A stretch of DNA of 34,573 nucleotides from Glaciecola sp047637355 (GTDB lineage: Bacteria; Pseudomonadota; Gammaproteobacteria; Enterobacterales; Alteromonadaceae), in contig JBLIKA010000021.1 in the NCBI GenBank assembly GCA_047637355.1, forward strand, positions 1 through 34,573. The letters are read 5' to 3'. This document shows positions 25,797 through 33,911 of this stretch, in pieces. The notes beneath the pieces were generated by a model. It saw nothing but the letters and a program-made list of their open reading frames with translations. It was not told where the DNA came from and made no database searches. The position numbers and the translations under genes are program-made. How positions within the stretch are numbered: position 1 is the stretch's first letter; the number at the start of each line of letters is the position of its first letter.

Positions 25797-26900
25797 ATGG
25801 AAAAATATATGTCCAACACTACAATGCATTCACCAGTATCACTTTTTGGTACTGAATTAAAAAATAGATTCGTATTAGCACCGCTGACCAGAGGACGGGC
25901 TACTCAGTCTAGAATTCCTAATCAAATTATGGGCGACTATTACGAACAACGGGCAACCGCTGGCCTTGTCATTGCAGAAGCGACCGTTATCTCAGAAGAA
26001 GGAATAGGCTGGGTAGACTCTCCAGGTATTTATACCGATGAAATGGTCGCAGGTTGGAAGTTGATAGTTGACCGAGTGCATGCTCAAAATAGTAAAATGG
26101 TACTGCAGCTTTGGCATTGTGGACGCTCTTCACACAGTGACTTTCATAACGGTGAGTTGCCCTTCAGTGCATCAGCAATAAAAATACCAAACGATCAAAT
26201 CCATACGCAACATGGTAAAAAGGACTATGAAACGCCAAGAGCGATGAGCAAAGAAGACATCGCCAACACCGTTAACGATTTTAGAAAGGCCGCAATCAAC
26301 GCCAAAGCAGCCGGATTTGATGGTGTCGAAATACATGCCGCTAATGGTTATTTAATTAATCAGTTTTTAGACGGTGTGAGCAACCAACGAGAAGACGAAT
26401 ATGGTGGCAGCATTGAAAACAGAATGCGCTTTTTGCGAGAAGTTTTAGCGGCTGTTCAAGATGTTTATCCAAGCAGTGCTATTGGCGTTCGCTTGTCGCC
26501 TAATGGCGTTTTCAACGCAATGGGTTGCAATGACTATAACGAGCTATATAAAACAGCCATCAACTATTTGAATAAGCAAGGTGTTGGTTATTTGCACGTA
26601 ATGGACGGCCTAGCCTTCGGTTTCCATGAACGCGGTGAGCCAATGACATTGGCCGACGTTAGACCATTGTTCGACAATACCATTATTGGTAATTGCGGCT
26701 ATGACTATGCAGCGGCTAACGAAGCGGTAGCTAGCAACAAAGCAGACATGATTGCATTTGGGCGTCCATTTATAACTAACCCAGACTTACCACAGCGCTA
26801 TAAAAACGACTGGCCACTAACGCCTTATGCCGACGTTACACATTGGTATGGCGGTGCTTCAGAAGGCTACAGCGACTATACAAATTATTCCCCAAGCTAA
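25797..26900 (+). CDS. Old Yellow Enzyme-family alkene reductase (NADPH:flavin)
   Basis: An FMN-dependent ene-reductase, a TIM barrel that reduces activated C=C bonds or nitro compounds; the natural substrate is unknown. 367 residues. LAPLTRGRA carries the FMN-tuning Thr (T31). The catalytic cluster HAANGY gives H180, N183 and Y185, matching His191/Asn194/Tyr196 of yeast OYE1. GGSIENRMRF and IAFGRPFITNPDLP are family blocks. The start at 25797 has AGAGAG upstream; ATG 25809 (MSNTTMHS) is a real alternative. It lies inside the divergent rpsB-map gap and ends with its own hairpin, so it looks like a separate transcription unit. Confidence 0.92.
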   Translation: MEKYMSNTTMHSPVSLFGTELKNRFVLAPLTRGRATQSRIPNQIMGDYYEQRATAGLVIAEATVISEEGIGWVDSPGIYTDEMVAGWKLIVDRVHAQNSKMVLQLWHCGRSSHSDFHNGELPFSASAIKIPNDQIHTQHGKKDYETPRAMSKEDIANTVNDFRKAAINAKAAGFDGVEIHAANGYLINQFLDGVSNQREDEYGGSIENRMRFLREVLAAVQDVYPSSAIGVRLSPNGVFNAMGCNDYNELYKTAINYLNKQGVGYLHVMDGLAFGFHERGEPMTLADVRPLFDNTIIGNCGYDYAAANEAVASNKADMIAFGRPFITNPDLPQRYKNDWPLTPYADVTHWYGGASEGYSDYTNYSPS

Positions 26901-26912
26901 GTAAAAATGAAA

Positions 26913-26942
26913 AACTATGGCGGGCAAATGTTGGCCATAGTT
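26913..26942 (+). terminator. terminator of the alkene reductase gene
   Basis: AACTATGGC and GCCATAGTT, a 9-bp stem with a 12-base loop, followed by CCTATTTT. It begins 12 bases after the stop codon. Confidence 0.65.
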
Positions 26943-27071
26943 CCTATTTTAATCCAACTGCTATATCGATTTAATCCACGTTGAGCTCTGCAATATAAAT
27001 AGAAACTAAACGATTATTTAATAAAAATTATTTGATATACAAAGTCAGCATAGTTAAGCCGAAGCTAAGTT

Positions 27072-27079
27072 GGTATACT
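27072..27079 (+). promoter_or_regulatory. candidate extended -10 promoter for map
   Basis: TGGTATACT, a TGN extended -10 with TATACT (27074-27079). The -35 position (TAGTTA, 27051-27056) is weak, which is common with extended -10 elements. Transcription would start near 27086, giving a leader of about 300 bases. Confidence 0.4.
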
Positions 27080-27210
27080 CAAAAAATAACAGGTATAAAT
27101 AGCAAGTGTTATTGACGTTCAACGTATTAGGCAGCAAGCAATAGGTATTATCGAAGTTCAATAAATTAAGCGGCGAACTCTAAACAACAAAAAACGCCAA
27201 ACACAATGCA

Positions 27211-27242
27211 GGATACAAAGGAAAGGACTTCCCTTTGTATCC
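27211..27242. repeat. 11-bp perfect inverted repeat in the map leader
   Basis: GGATACAAAGG and CCTTTGTATCC surround a 10-base loop. No T-tract follows on the plus strand (GTAAAACG), so it is not a classical terminator. Confidence 0.7.
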
Positions 27243-27264
27243 GTAAAACGTGACTAGCAGTTTG

Positions 27265-27338
27265 TAATAAGCCACAAGCGATTTATAATAAGTGATATAC
27301 AATAACAATTGCACGATGAATAATAAGTCACAAACGTT
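27265..27338 (+). repeat. imperfect TAATAAG-type direct repeats before map
   Basis: TAATAAGCCACAAGCG (27265-27280) and TAATAAGTCACAAACG (27321-27336) match at 14 of 16 bases. A partial copy, TAATAAGTGA, lies between them. They could be regulator sites or chance in AT-rich DNA. Confidence 0.4.
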
Positions 27339-27389
27339 ATTAGTAAACATTACATCAAATTTAGCTCAAAAAATTCGAAGAGGTCGACC

Positions 27390-28181
27390 TTGGTTGGAAC
27401 AATAAAAACACCGGAAGAAATTGATAAAATGCGCGTTGCAGGCAAGCTAGCCTCAGAAGTGCTGATGATGATTACAGAACACGTAAAAAAAGGTGTTACC
27501 ACAGACGAGCTCGATACACTTTGCCATGATTATATTGTAAATGTGCAAGACTCAATTCCAGCACCCTTAAATTATGGTAACCCCCCCTTTCCGAAGTCAG
27601 TATGCACATCTGTTAATCACGTTATTTGCCATGGCATTCCGAGTGACAAGAAACTAAAGGACGGCGACATCGTGAATATCGACGTTACTGTTATTAAAGA
27701 TGGTTACCATGGCGACACTTCAAAAATGTTTGTTGTTGGCAAGCCATCAATCCTTGCAGAGCGCCTAATTAAAGTGACTCAAGAATGTTTATATAACGCC
27801 ATCAAAATTGTGAAACCGGGCATGCGTCTTGGCGATATAGGTCACGCCTGTCAGCAGCACGCTGAATCTCATAATTATTCTATTGTTAGAGAGTATTGTG
27901 GTCATGGTATTGGTGCGGTTTTTCATGAAGACCCGCAAATTGTTCACTACGGCAAACCAGGCACAGGTGACTTAATAGAAGCGGGTATGTGCTTCACTAT
28001 CGAACCAATGGTAAATGCGGGTAAACGCTATTCCAAAATTTTGCCCGACAACTGGACAGTCGTGACCAAAGACCGCAGTTTAAGTGCACAGTGGGAACAC
28101 ACCTTACTAGTGACTGATAACGGCGTTGAAATACTGACATTACGTGATGAAGAAGATATTGATAGGATAATCAATCACTAA
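27390..28181 (+). CDS. map: methionine aminopeptidase, type Ia
   Basis: Removes the initiator Met from nascent proteins. 263 residues, standard for the bacterial enzyme. All five metal ligands can be placed: D98, D109, H172, E205 and E236, with H81 as the catalytic histidine. The TTG start is preceded by AGAGG at a fitting distance. It is followed by glnD after 77 bases. map is normally divergent from rpsB; here the alkene reductase separates them. Confidence 0.97.
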   Translation: MVGTIKTPEEIDKMRVAGKLASEVLMMITEHVKKGVTTDELDTLCHDYIVNVQDSIPAPLNYGNPPFPKSVCTSVNHVICHGIPSDKKLKDGDIVNIDVTVIKDGYHGDTSKMFVVGKPSILAERLIKVTQECLYNAIKIVKPGMRLGDIGHACQQHAESHNYSIVREYCGHGIGAVFHEDPQIVHYGKPGTGDLIEAGMCFTIEPMVNAGKRYSKILPDNWTVVTKDRSLSAQWEHTLLVTDNGVEILTLRDEEDIDRIINH

Positions 28182-28258
28182 TTAGCCACAAATGGTAGCA
28201 CTGACGACAGAATCAGTTCTCAATCTAATTAGGGCTATTAAATGGCCAAGGAGTTACT

Positions 28259-30892
28259 TTGTCAGTCCAAGACCAAATACAGCAGTTACAAGACATCAAA
28301 GACGTGCATGATATTGCGGGGTTTAAAAGCGCAGTAAAAGCCAACTATGAGTGGCTTCAAAACACTTTTAATAAAGAGTTAGTAGACAACCTCGTGGTTG
28401 CCCGCAGTGACTTTACAGATGCACTTTTGTGTCACGCATGGCAATTATTAGACCTTGATAGAGAGCCCGCCCTTTCATTATGCGCCGTTGGGGGCTATGG
28501 ACGTGGGCAATTACAGCCATATTCAGATATTGATTTACTAATATTAAGCGAAAAAAAAATCAACAAAAGCGTTGAAGAGCGCTTGGGTAATTTCATCACC
28601 TTATTATGGGATGTAAAGCTAGAAATAGGTCAGGCTGTTCGCACTGTTAAAGAAACGATTCAGTTAGCAAAATCAGACATCACTATTGCGACCAATCTTG
28701 TCGAAGCCAGAATTCTGTGTGGCTGCGAAGACACTTTTGTTCAATTAATTGATAAAGTCAACAGTCCAAAAGTGTGGTCGAGCAAGGACTTCTTCCTAGC
28801 AAAACTAGAGGAACAAATAAGGCGTCATCACAAATTCAACGATACCTCATATAATCTTGAACCCAATGTAAAAGAAAATCCAGGGTGCCTGCGCGACATC
28901 CAGTCGATCGGCTGGGTTGCCAAAAAACACTTCCAAGAATATGACGGTTTAACCTTAATTGGACACGGTTATTTTACAGAACTAGAGCATGGCGAGTTAA
29001 TCGAATGCCGTTCTCATTTATGGAAAATTCGCTTCGCATTGCACCTTACTTCAGGACGAAGTGAAAATCGACTGTTGTTTGACTATCAAACCGACGTAGC
29101 TCAATTGCTAGGTTATGGCGATGGGAAAGCGGCTGTAGAACGGATGATGAAGGCTTTTTTCAGAATAGTGCGCCGCGTATCTGAATTGAATAGTATGTTG
29201 TTATTGCGCTTTAAAGATGACGTATTAGAACAAAAAGTCAAAAAAGTGCTCCCTCTTAATGACAAATTTGAGTTAAAAGATGGCTTAGTTTCTCCCACAC
29301 AATCAGAAACATTTCACTCACCTGCTGACATACTCGATTTTCTCAGCCTCATAAGTGAGCATGATAATGTGACAGGCTTAGATGCAGATTGTATTCGTCA
29401 ACTGCGCAATGCTCGTCGTCGTTTTCAGCATCAGTATTATCACGAGCGTCAAGACTGTCGTGATCGTTTTATGGCATTAATGAAACAACCTGAGTTTTTC
29501 AACTTAGGCTGGGACATCATGTACAAATACGGCATATTGCAATCTTATTTACCCGAGTGGGATAAGATTGTTGGCATGATGCAATTTGATTTATTCCATG
29601 CTTATACCGTAGATGAGCATACGCATCGCTTAGTTAAGTATGTTTACAGCTATTACCACGGTGAAAAGAAATTTCCGCGCTGTTATCGCATCGTCAAAAA
29701 TTTAGATAAGCCTGAGTTGCTTTTCATTGCCGCTATTTTTCATGATATTGCCAAAGGACGTGGAGGCGATCACTCAACATTAGGTGCGGTTGATGTACTT
29801 AGTTTTTGTGAGTTGCACAATATATCCGAACCCGATGCAAACACTATCGCTTGGCTAGTAGAAAATCATTTACTGATGTCTGTCGTCGCACAGCGTCGAG
29901 ATATTTATGACGCCGACGTTATAAATCAGTTTGCAACGACGGTAAAAAGTCACGATAACCTCAATCTGCTGTATGCTTTGACGCTAGCGGATATACGCGC
30001 CACCAATGATAACTTGTGGAACGATTGGAAAGCATCTTTGCTGCGTGAGTTGTATTTATTAACTCAGCAAGCCTTCGACAACGGTTTGGAATGCCAGGTA
30101 ACTCTCGAACAACGGGTCACCGAACACAAAACTGATGCGATGGCGTTGCTAGCCGAAAAAAATATTAGCGAGGCCCAAGCCATGTTATTTTGGCAACAAA
30201 TGGGTAAGGATTACTTTGTTCGCTTTAAGCCAATCCAAATAGCCTGGCATACAGAAACGATTGTGACTGCAGGTATTTTAGCGCCTGAGGAAATATTAGT
30301 TAGTGCCAGCAATAGCACCTCTAAAGCAGGTACTGAATTACTGATTTATTGCAGTGATCGCCCTGCACTTTTTGCGCAAATTGCATCCGTACTAGACAGC
30401 CGAAATTGCTCAATTCATGATGCCCAAATTACCGTGACTGAACAAGGCAATGTTTTCGACAGCATGATTATTCTTGATCAAGACTCTCAACGAATTGATT
30501 CTAAATTTCATATTGAAAATTTAGTCGACGCTGTGCGTTCGCAGTTGATGAAGCCAGGTCGCTCGCACGCTAATAAACGAAAAATGTCGCGACAAATGAA
30601 ACAGTTGGATGTTAAAACAAAAGTCCGTTTTTATTCCTCTACTGAATATGCGACGTTAGTTGAATTGGAAGCGTTAGATGCCCCGGGATTACTAGCTAAA
30701 ATAGGTCACTTGTTTGTCGACCTTAAGTTGACCCTAAAACTGGCTAAAATATCGACTATTGGTGAACGTGCAGAGGATGTCTTTATCGTATCAAACGAAG
30801 AAGGCAAAGCACTTACGCAAGACCAAGAAATCACATTAAAAAAACAAATTACGTTAAAACTAGACCAACCAGAAGTGAACCCAGCAATATGA
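28259..30892 (+). CDS. glnD: bifunctional [protein-PII] uridylyltransferase / uridylyl-removing enzyme
   Basis: The sensor of glutamine that adds UMP to, or removes it from, PII proteins and so sets nitrogen assimilation. 877 residues. The nucleotidyltransferase site is GGYGRG (78-83) with D90 and D92. The HD hydrolase site is FHDIAKG (H495, D496), and two ACT domains fill the C-terminus (about 695-770 and 805-877). The start is TTG with AAGGAG in front. Its last four bases overlap the dapD start (ATGA), so dapD is translationally coupled, linking nitrogen status with lysine synthesis. Confidence 0.97.
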   Translation: MSVQDQIQQLQDIKDVHDIAGFKSAVKANYEWLQNTFNKELVDNLVVARSDFTDALLCHAWQLLDLDREPALSLCAVGGYGRGQLQPYSDIDLLILSEKKINKSVEERLGNFITLLWDVKLEIGQAVRTVKETIQLAKSDITIATNLVEARILCGCEDTFVQLIDKVNSPKVWSSKDFFLAKLEEQIRRHHKFNDTSYNLEPNVKENPGCLRDIQSIGWVAKKHFQEYDGLTLIGHGYFTELEHGELIECRSHLWKIRFALHLTSGRSENRLLFDYQTDVAQLLGYGDGKAAVERMMKAFFRIVRRVSELNSMLLLRFKDDVLEQKVKKVLPLNDKFELKDGLVSPTQSETFHSPADILDFLSLISEHDNVTGLDADCIRQLRNARRRFQHQYYHERQDCRDRFMALMKQPEFFNLGWDIMYKYGILQSYLPEWDKIVGMMQFDLFHAYTVDEHTHRLVKYVYSYYHGEKKFPRCYRIVKNLDKPELLFIAAIFHDIAKGRGGDHSTLGAVDVLSFCELHNISEPDANTIAWLVENHLLMSVVAQRRDIYDADVINQFATTVKSHDNLNLLYALTLADIRATNDNLWNDWKASLLRELYLLTQQAFDNGLECQVTLEQRVTEHKTDAMALLAEKNISEAQAMLFWQQMGKDYFVRFKPIQIAWHTETIVTAGILAPEEILVSASNSTSKAGTELLIYCSDRPALFAQIASVLDSRNCSIHDAQITVTEQGNVFDSMIILDQDSQRIDSKFHIENLVDAVRSQLMKPGRSHANKRKMSRQMKQLDVKTKVRFYSSTEYATLVELEALDAPGLLAKIGHLFVDLKLTLKLAKISTIGERAEDVFIVSNEEGKALTQDQEITLKKQITLKLDQPEVNPAI

Positions 30893-31713
30893 ACAATTTG
30901 AAAGCCATTATAGAAAATGCATTTGACACTCGTGATACTTTCACGGCCCAAACAGTCAGCACTGAAATAAAAACCGCAGTGACAGATGCAGTTGAATTAT
31001 TGAACTCTGGTAAAGCACGAGTTGCTGAAAAAATTAACGGTGATTGGCAAGTCAACGAATGGCTAAAAAAAGCGGTCTTACTTTACTTCAAATTACACGA
31101 TAATAAACTTGTCGAAGGCGCAGAAACCAATTATTACGACAAAGTCCCATTAAAATTCACAGACTATACTGCTGAACGTTTCGCTGCGGAAGGCATGCGC
31201 GTAGTGCCACCAGCAGCCGTTCGTACCGGTTCATTTATTGGCCGCAATGTCGTTGTTATGCCCTCTTATGTAAATATTGGTGCATTTGTAGATGAAGGTA
31301 CTATGGTCGATACATGGGTGACCGTGGGTTCATGTGCTCAAATTGGTAAAAACGTGCATCTTTCTGGCGGTGTAGGCATCGGTGGTGTTCTAGAGCCATT
31401 GCAAGCTAACCCAACCATCATTGAAGATAATTGCTTTATAGGCGCACGCTCTGAAGTCGTTGAAGGTGTTATTGTTGAAGAAGGCTGCGTTATTTCAATG
31501 GGCGTTTATATTAGCCAAAGCACAAGAATATACGATCGTGAAACAGGTACCGTAACTTATGGTCGCGTTCCTGCTGGTTCGGTCGTTGTCTCAGGTAGTT
31601 TGCCGAGTCCATGTGGAACGCATAGTTTATATGCTGCCATTATAGTGAAAAAAGTAGACGCAAAAACCAAAGCCAAAGTTGGTATTAACGAAATTTTACG
31701 TGGTGCTGAATAA
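30889..31713 (+). CDS. dapD: 2,3,4,5-tetrahydropyridine-2,6-dicarboxylate N-succinyltransferase
   Basis: The succinylase step of the diaminopimelate/lysine pathway, using succinyl-CoA. 274 residues, the same as E. coli DapD. The N-terminal helical domain is followed by a left-handed beta-helix with hexapeptide repeats; GGVGIGGVLEPLQANP and GRVPAGSVVVSGSLPSP are diagnostic. Its ATG overlaps the glnD TGA by four bases, and a strong terminator follows. DAP also feeds peptidoglycan, which fits the envelope theme of the region. Confidence 0.97.
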   Translation: MNNLKAIIENAFDTRDTFTAQTVSTEIKTAVTDAVELLNSGKARVAEKINGDWQVNEWLKKAVLLYFKLHDNKLVEGAETNYYDKVPLKFTDYTAERFAAEGMRVVPPAAVRTGSFIGRNVVVMPSYVNIGAFVDEGTMVDTWVTVGSCAQIGKNVHLSGGVGIGGVLEPLQANPTIIEDNCFIGARSEVVEGVIVEEGCVISMGVYISQSTRIYDRETGTVTYGRVPAGSVVVSGSLPSPCGTHSLYAAIIVKKVDAKTKAKVGINEILRGAE

Positions 31714-31721
31714 ATAAAAAA

Positions 31722-31765
31722 ATGAGCTTGAGGATATTATCTTCAGGCTCATTTATGCTTTTTTT
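31722..31765 (+). terminator. intrinsic terminator of map-glnD-dapD
   Basis: ATGAGCTTGAGGAT and its partner ending in GGCTCAT (31752) make a stem of about 12 bp with two wobble pairs. It is followed by TTATGC and seven T residues (31759-31765). Confidence 0.88.
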
Positions 31766-31839
31766 GTTGCTTAATACATTATATTGCTTTGCTATAAGGT
31801 CTATTTTATTACTACATTAAACGCGTTGGATGCTTTATT

Positions 31840-32289
31840 TTAGGCGGTCAACGAGTCAACAAGCCCTTCTAACCACGGCACGACATCTTCTTCAGCAGCA
31901 AGTGTTTCCATCGCATCAACTTCTAACATTTCTGCAACTGGCTTACCCTGTAGCTCTACTAGTAACTCTTGAAACTGGCGACCGCCACCACAAAAACTAT
32001 CACCATAGCTGCTATCACCAAGCGCTGCAACAGCAAACGGCTTTCCGTTCATTAACGGAAACTCATCGCGTAAATCACTGTGAAATAACTCTAAATTTGG
32101 AGGAACGTCACCTTGGCCAGTAGTTGAACTTATAACAACAACCGCTTCAGCCTCGCTGAAATCTGAGGTTTCAGGATCCGTAAAAACATCGCATTTAATC
32201 CCTTTACTTTCAAACATTGTTTTTGCTTCTTCTGCCACATGCTGGGCATTACCATATACGGAACCTGCGAAAATACTCACACTGCGCAT
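31840..32289 (-). CDS. flavodoxin, YqcA/MioC type
   Basis: A small FMN electron carrier in the cytosol, 149 residues, the same length as E. coli YqcA. The phosphate loop is GSVYGNA (9-15). The isoalloxazine loops are STTGQGDVPPN (about 55-65) and ALGDSSYGDSFCGGGRQF (about 89-106), and all are close to YqcA. The redox partner is not visible in the window. An AGGAG site lies upstream of the ATG. It converges on dapD and is divergent from the sigma factor gene. YqcA is more likely than MioC by motif match, but the two were not compared by alignment. Confidence 0.88.
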   Translation of the reverse strand: MRSVSIFAGSVYGNAQHVAEEAKTMFESKGIKCDVFTDPETSDFSEAEAVVVISSTTGQGDVPPNLELFHSDLRDEFPLMNGKPFAVAALGDSSYGDSFCGGGRQFQELLVELQGKPVAEMLEVDAMETLAAEEDVVPWLEGLVDSLTA

Positions 32290-32655
32290 ACTACGTTGTC
32301 TCCTATTGACTGATAAAGGTTACCTAATGTAGTACATAAAAATGTAAATCATTAAAGCTTAGCAATATTATACACATAACTTGCGCTTATAGACTACTGC
32401 GGTCCTAAAAAAGCAGTCATAGCTGGCGAATACATTGAAAAATGCTTACTTACCGACTGACTGCGAAATAACATTGGGGTCTACATTTAGTATATTGGTA
32501 AGCATGGCAAAGCAGATAAAGCGTGATCAATGCCAAATAATCCATCAGCCAGCACTTGGCTGAAGATGTAAAATATTTGTAAAAATAAGCAAACAGTGCT
32601 ATTGATGATCAACATAAAGGGAATTATTCTTGCTCATTGCAAGAGGGAAATCACA
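32290..32655. other. intergenic region between flavodoxin and FecI-like sigma factor
   Basis: 366 bases with no supported gene. It contains a perfect TATAAT on the minus strand (32367-32372) as a possible -10 for the flavodoxin gene, without a good -35. There is a spaced 8-bp inverted repeat ATGCTTAC/GTAAGCAT (32442-32505) and a 7-bp hairpin TCAGCCA-GCACT-TGGCTGA (32545-32563). Confidence 0.45.
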
Positions 32656-33285
32656 GTGATTATCTACAAAACTACAACTACGAATCAATTGCTCAATGAA
32701 GCTTTGTCGTTGTTTATGCAGGGATCTAAAACAAGTTTACTCAATTATTTAAGCAAACTGGTTACCACTAGCGAAGCTGAAGAAATAGCCCAAGAAGCTT
32801 ATTTAAAACTCTATCTGTTAGTAAAAGAAAAACCAAGTCATCATAATTATATAGATTTGTTACAAGGCTTGAGACCCATGCTAACTCTCATTGCGAAAAA
32901 CTTAGCATTAAGTGCTATTCGCCATAAAAAAGTGGAAGAGAGATATGCGGAGTCACAACTAATGCTGCATAGCCAAATCACCACAGCAGAGCATCTGGGC
33001 GAGTACAATACGGAAGAGCAAGTAATTACTGAGAACGAAAACTTACGCTTAATTGTCGTCATCAATCGCCTCCCCCCAATCTGTAGGCAAGTTTTTATTC
33101 AACGCAAATTATATGCAAAATCACATCAACAAATTGCCAACATATTAAATATTTCTACGAAAACAGTGGAAAACCACCTTACCAAAGGGTTAATATTGTG
33201 TCGAAAATATATGCTCGAGCACGTTGATAGCAAACGCGATGACTATACAAATCCATCTAAACCAGTGAGTAAGGTTGTACGTTGA
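32656..33285 (+). CDS. FecI-like ECF RNA polymerase sigma factor
   Basis: A sigma-70 family member of the ECF/FecI type, about 209 residues. Region 2 is seen in SEAEEIAQEAYLKLY and in LTLIAKNLALSAIRHKK. Region 4 is seen in LPPICRQVFIQRKLY and the helix-turn-helix SHQQIANILNISTKTVENHL, a close FecI pattern. The GTG at 32656 is chosen because AGAGGG lies 8 bases upstream; the frame is open to a GTG at 32596, which has no ribosome site. Its TGA overlaps the start of the next gene by four bases (TTGA). With that gene and the receptor it forms a FecI-FecR-receptor cassette. Confidence 0.85.
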   Translation: MIIYKTTTTNQLLNEALSLFMQGSKTSLLNYLSKLVTTSEAEEIAQEAYLKLYLLVKEKPSHHNYIDLLQGLRPMLTLIAKNLALSAIRHKKVEERYAESQLMLHSQITTAEHLGEYNTEEQVITENENLRLIVVINRLPPICRQVFIQRKLYAKSHQQIANILNISTKTVENHLTKGLILCRKYMLEHVDSKRDDYTNPSKPVSKVVR

Positions 33286-33680
33286 ACATAGAAGAATGGT
33301 CCGGCTATGAAGTATCTAATGAAGTGCTAGAACAAGCAGCTTCTTGGATCGCTAAGCTTGACAATAGCCAGGAATCTGAAGACCCTGAAGACATCCATAC
33401 GTTGTTTTTTGATTGGTTACAGACGGATCCTTCTCATCAACAGGCTTATTTTGAATTGTCTGAAATTTGGGCTCGTAGCGCCTGCACAAAATCGATGTAC
33501 GACATGATTGACAAGTCGATGGTGTTGCCTTTTCCAAACCAAGAAAACACACGATCTCAAGGCCTATTGGCCGAGCCTTCTTTTGCCGAGCAATCAGCAA
33601 GCTCATCTTGGGCTTATACAGTAACCATTGGACTTATCTTCTGTGGTCTATTCATTCCTGCTATACAATCATTTTTCTAA
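33282..33680 (+). CDS. truncated FecR-like anti-sigma factor (DUF4880 plus one TM helix)
   Basis: 132 residues. The N-terminal half matches the FecR cytoplasmic DUF4880 domain by pattern: ASWIAKL (W22), FFDWLQTDPSHQQAY and ELSEIW. A linker then leads to one hydrophobic segment (about 110-130), and the protein ends there. FecR proteins are normally over 300 residues with a periplasmic signalling domain; that part is missing, and the 231 bases after the stop do not encode it. The TTG start overlaps the sigma factor stop. It is probably a sigma-binding membrane tether that works without the classical periplasmic input. Cannot tell decayed from purposely short. Confidence 0.75.
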   Translation: MNIEEWSGYEVSNEVLEQAASWIAKLDNSQESEDPEDIHTLFFDWLQTDPSHQQAYFELSEIWARSACTKSMYDMIDKSMVLPFPNQENTRSQGLLAEPSFAEQSASSSWAYTVTIGLIFCGLFIPAIQSFF

Positions 33681-33686
33681 ATTCTA

Positions 33687-33820
33687 AATTCTGAATACTT
33701 TTCCACGCTAAAATTATTAATAATAATTACAAAAACTGACGTACATTCCAATTATTATTCTAAACGGTAAACGCTCATCTAAATTCCAAATACTTTGCTA
33801 CATCCCAATTGTTTTCTGAA
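33687..33820 (+). repeat. AT-rich imperfect direct repeats upstream of the TonB receptor
   Basis: AAATTCTGAATACTTT (33687-33702) and AAATTCCAAATACTTT (33781-33796) match at 14 of 16 bases. TACATTCCAATTATTATTCT (33742-33761) and TACATCCCAATTGTTTTCTG (33799-33818) form a second imperfect pair. They may be regulator sites or remnants of a short duplication. Confidence 0.4.
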
Positions 33821-33911
33821 TTCCGACTATTTTTATATTGTGTAGTAGGGGATTTATAAATCTAAAGCGTTATTAAAATGTTAACCAAAACATATAATAA
33901 CGGGAACACCC

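Larger units (their letters stand above)
26901..27389. other. 489-base intergenic region upstream of map
   Basis: No supported gene in any frame. From left to right it holds the alkene reductase terminator, a candidate extended -10 promoter (27074-27079), two weakly similar stretches of about 35 bases (27100-27175), a strong 11-bp inverted repeat (27211-27242) and imperfect TAATAAG-type repeats (27265-27338). It is probably a long structured leader for map-glnD-dapD. Confidence 0.5.

Noticed and set aside
33681..33911. Search for a frameshifted FecR periplasmic domain after the short anti-sigma
   Set aside because: No frame in this interval encodes FecR-like sequence, and it is too short for the domain; the truncation is not a simple frameshift.
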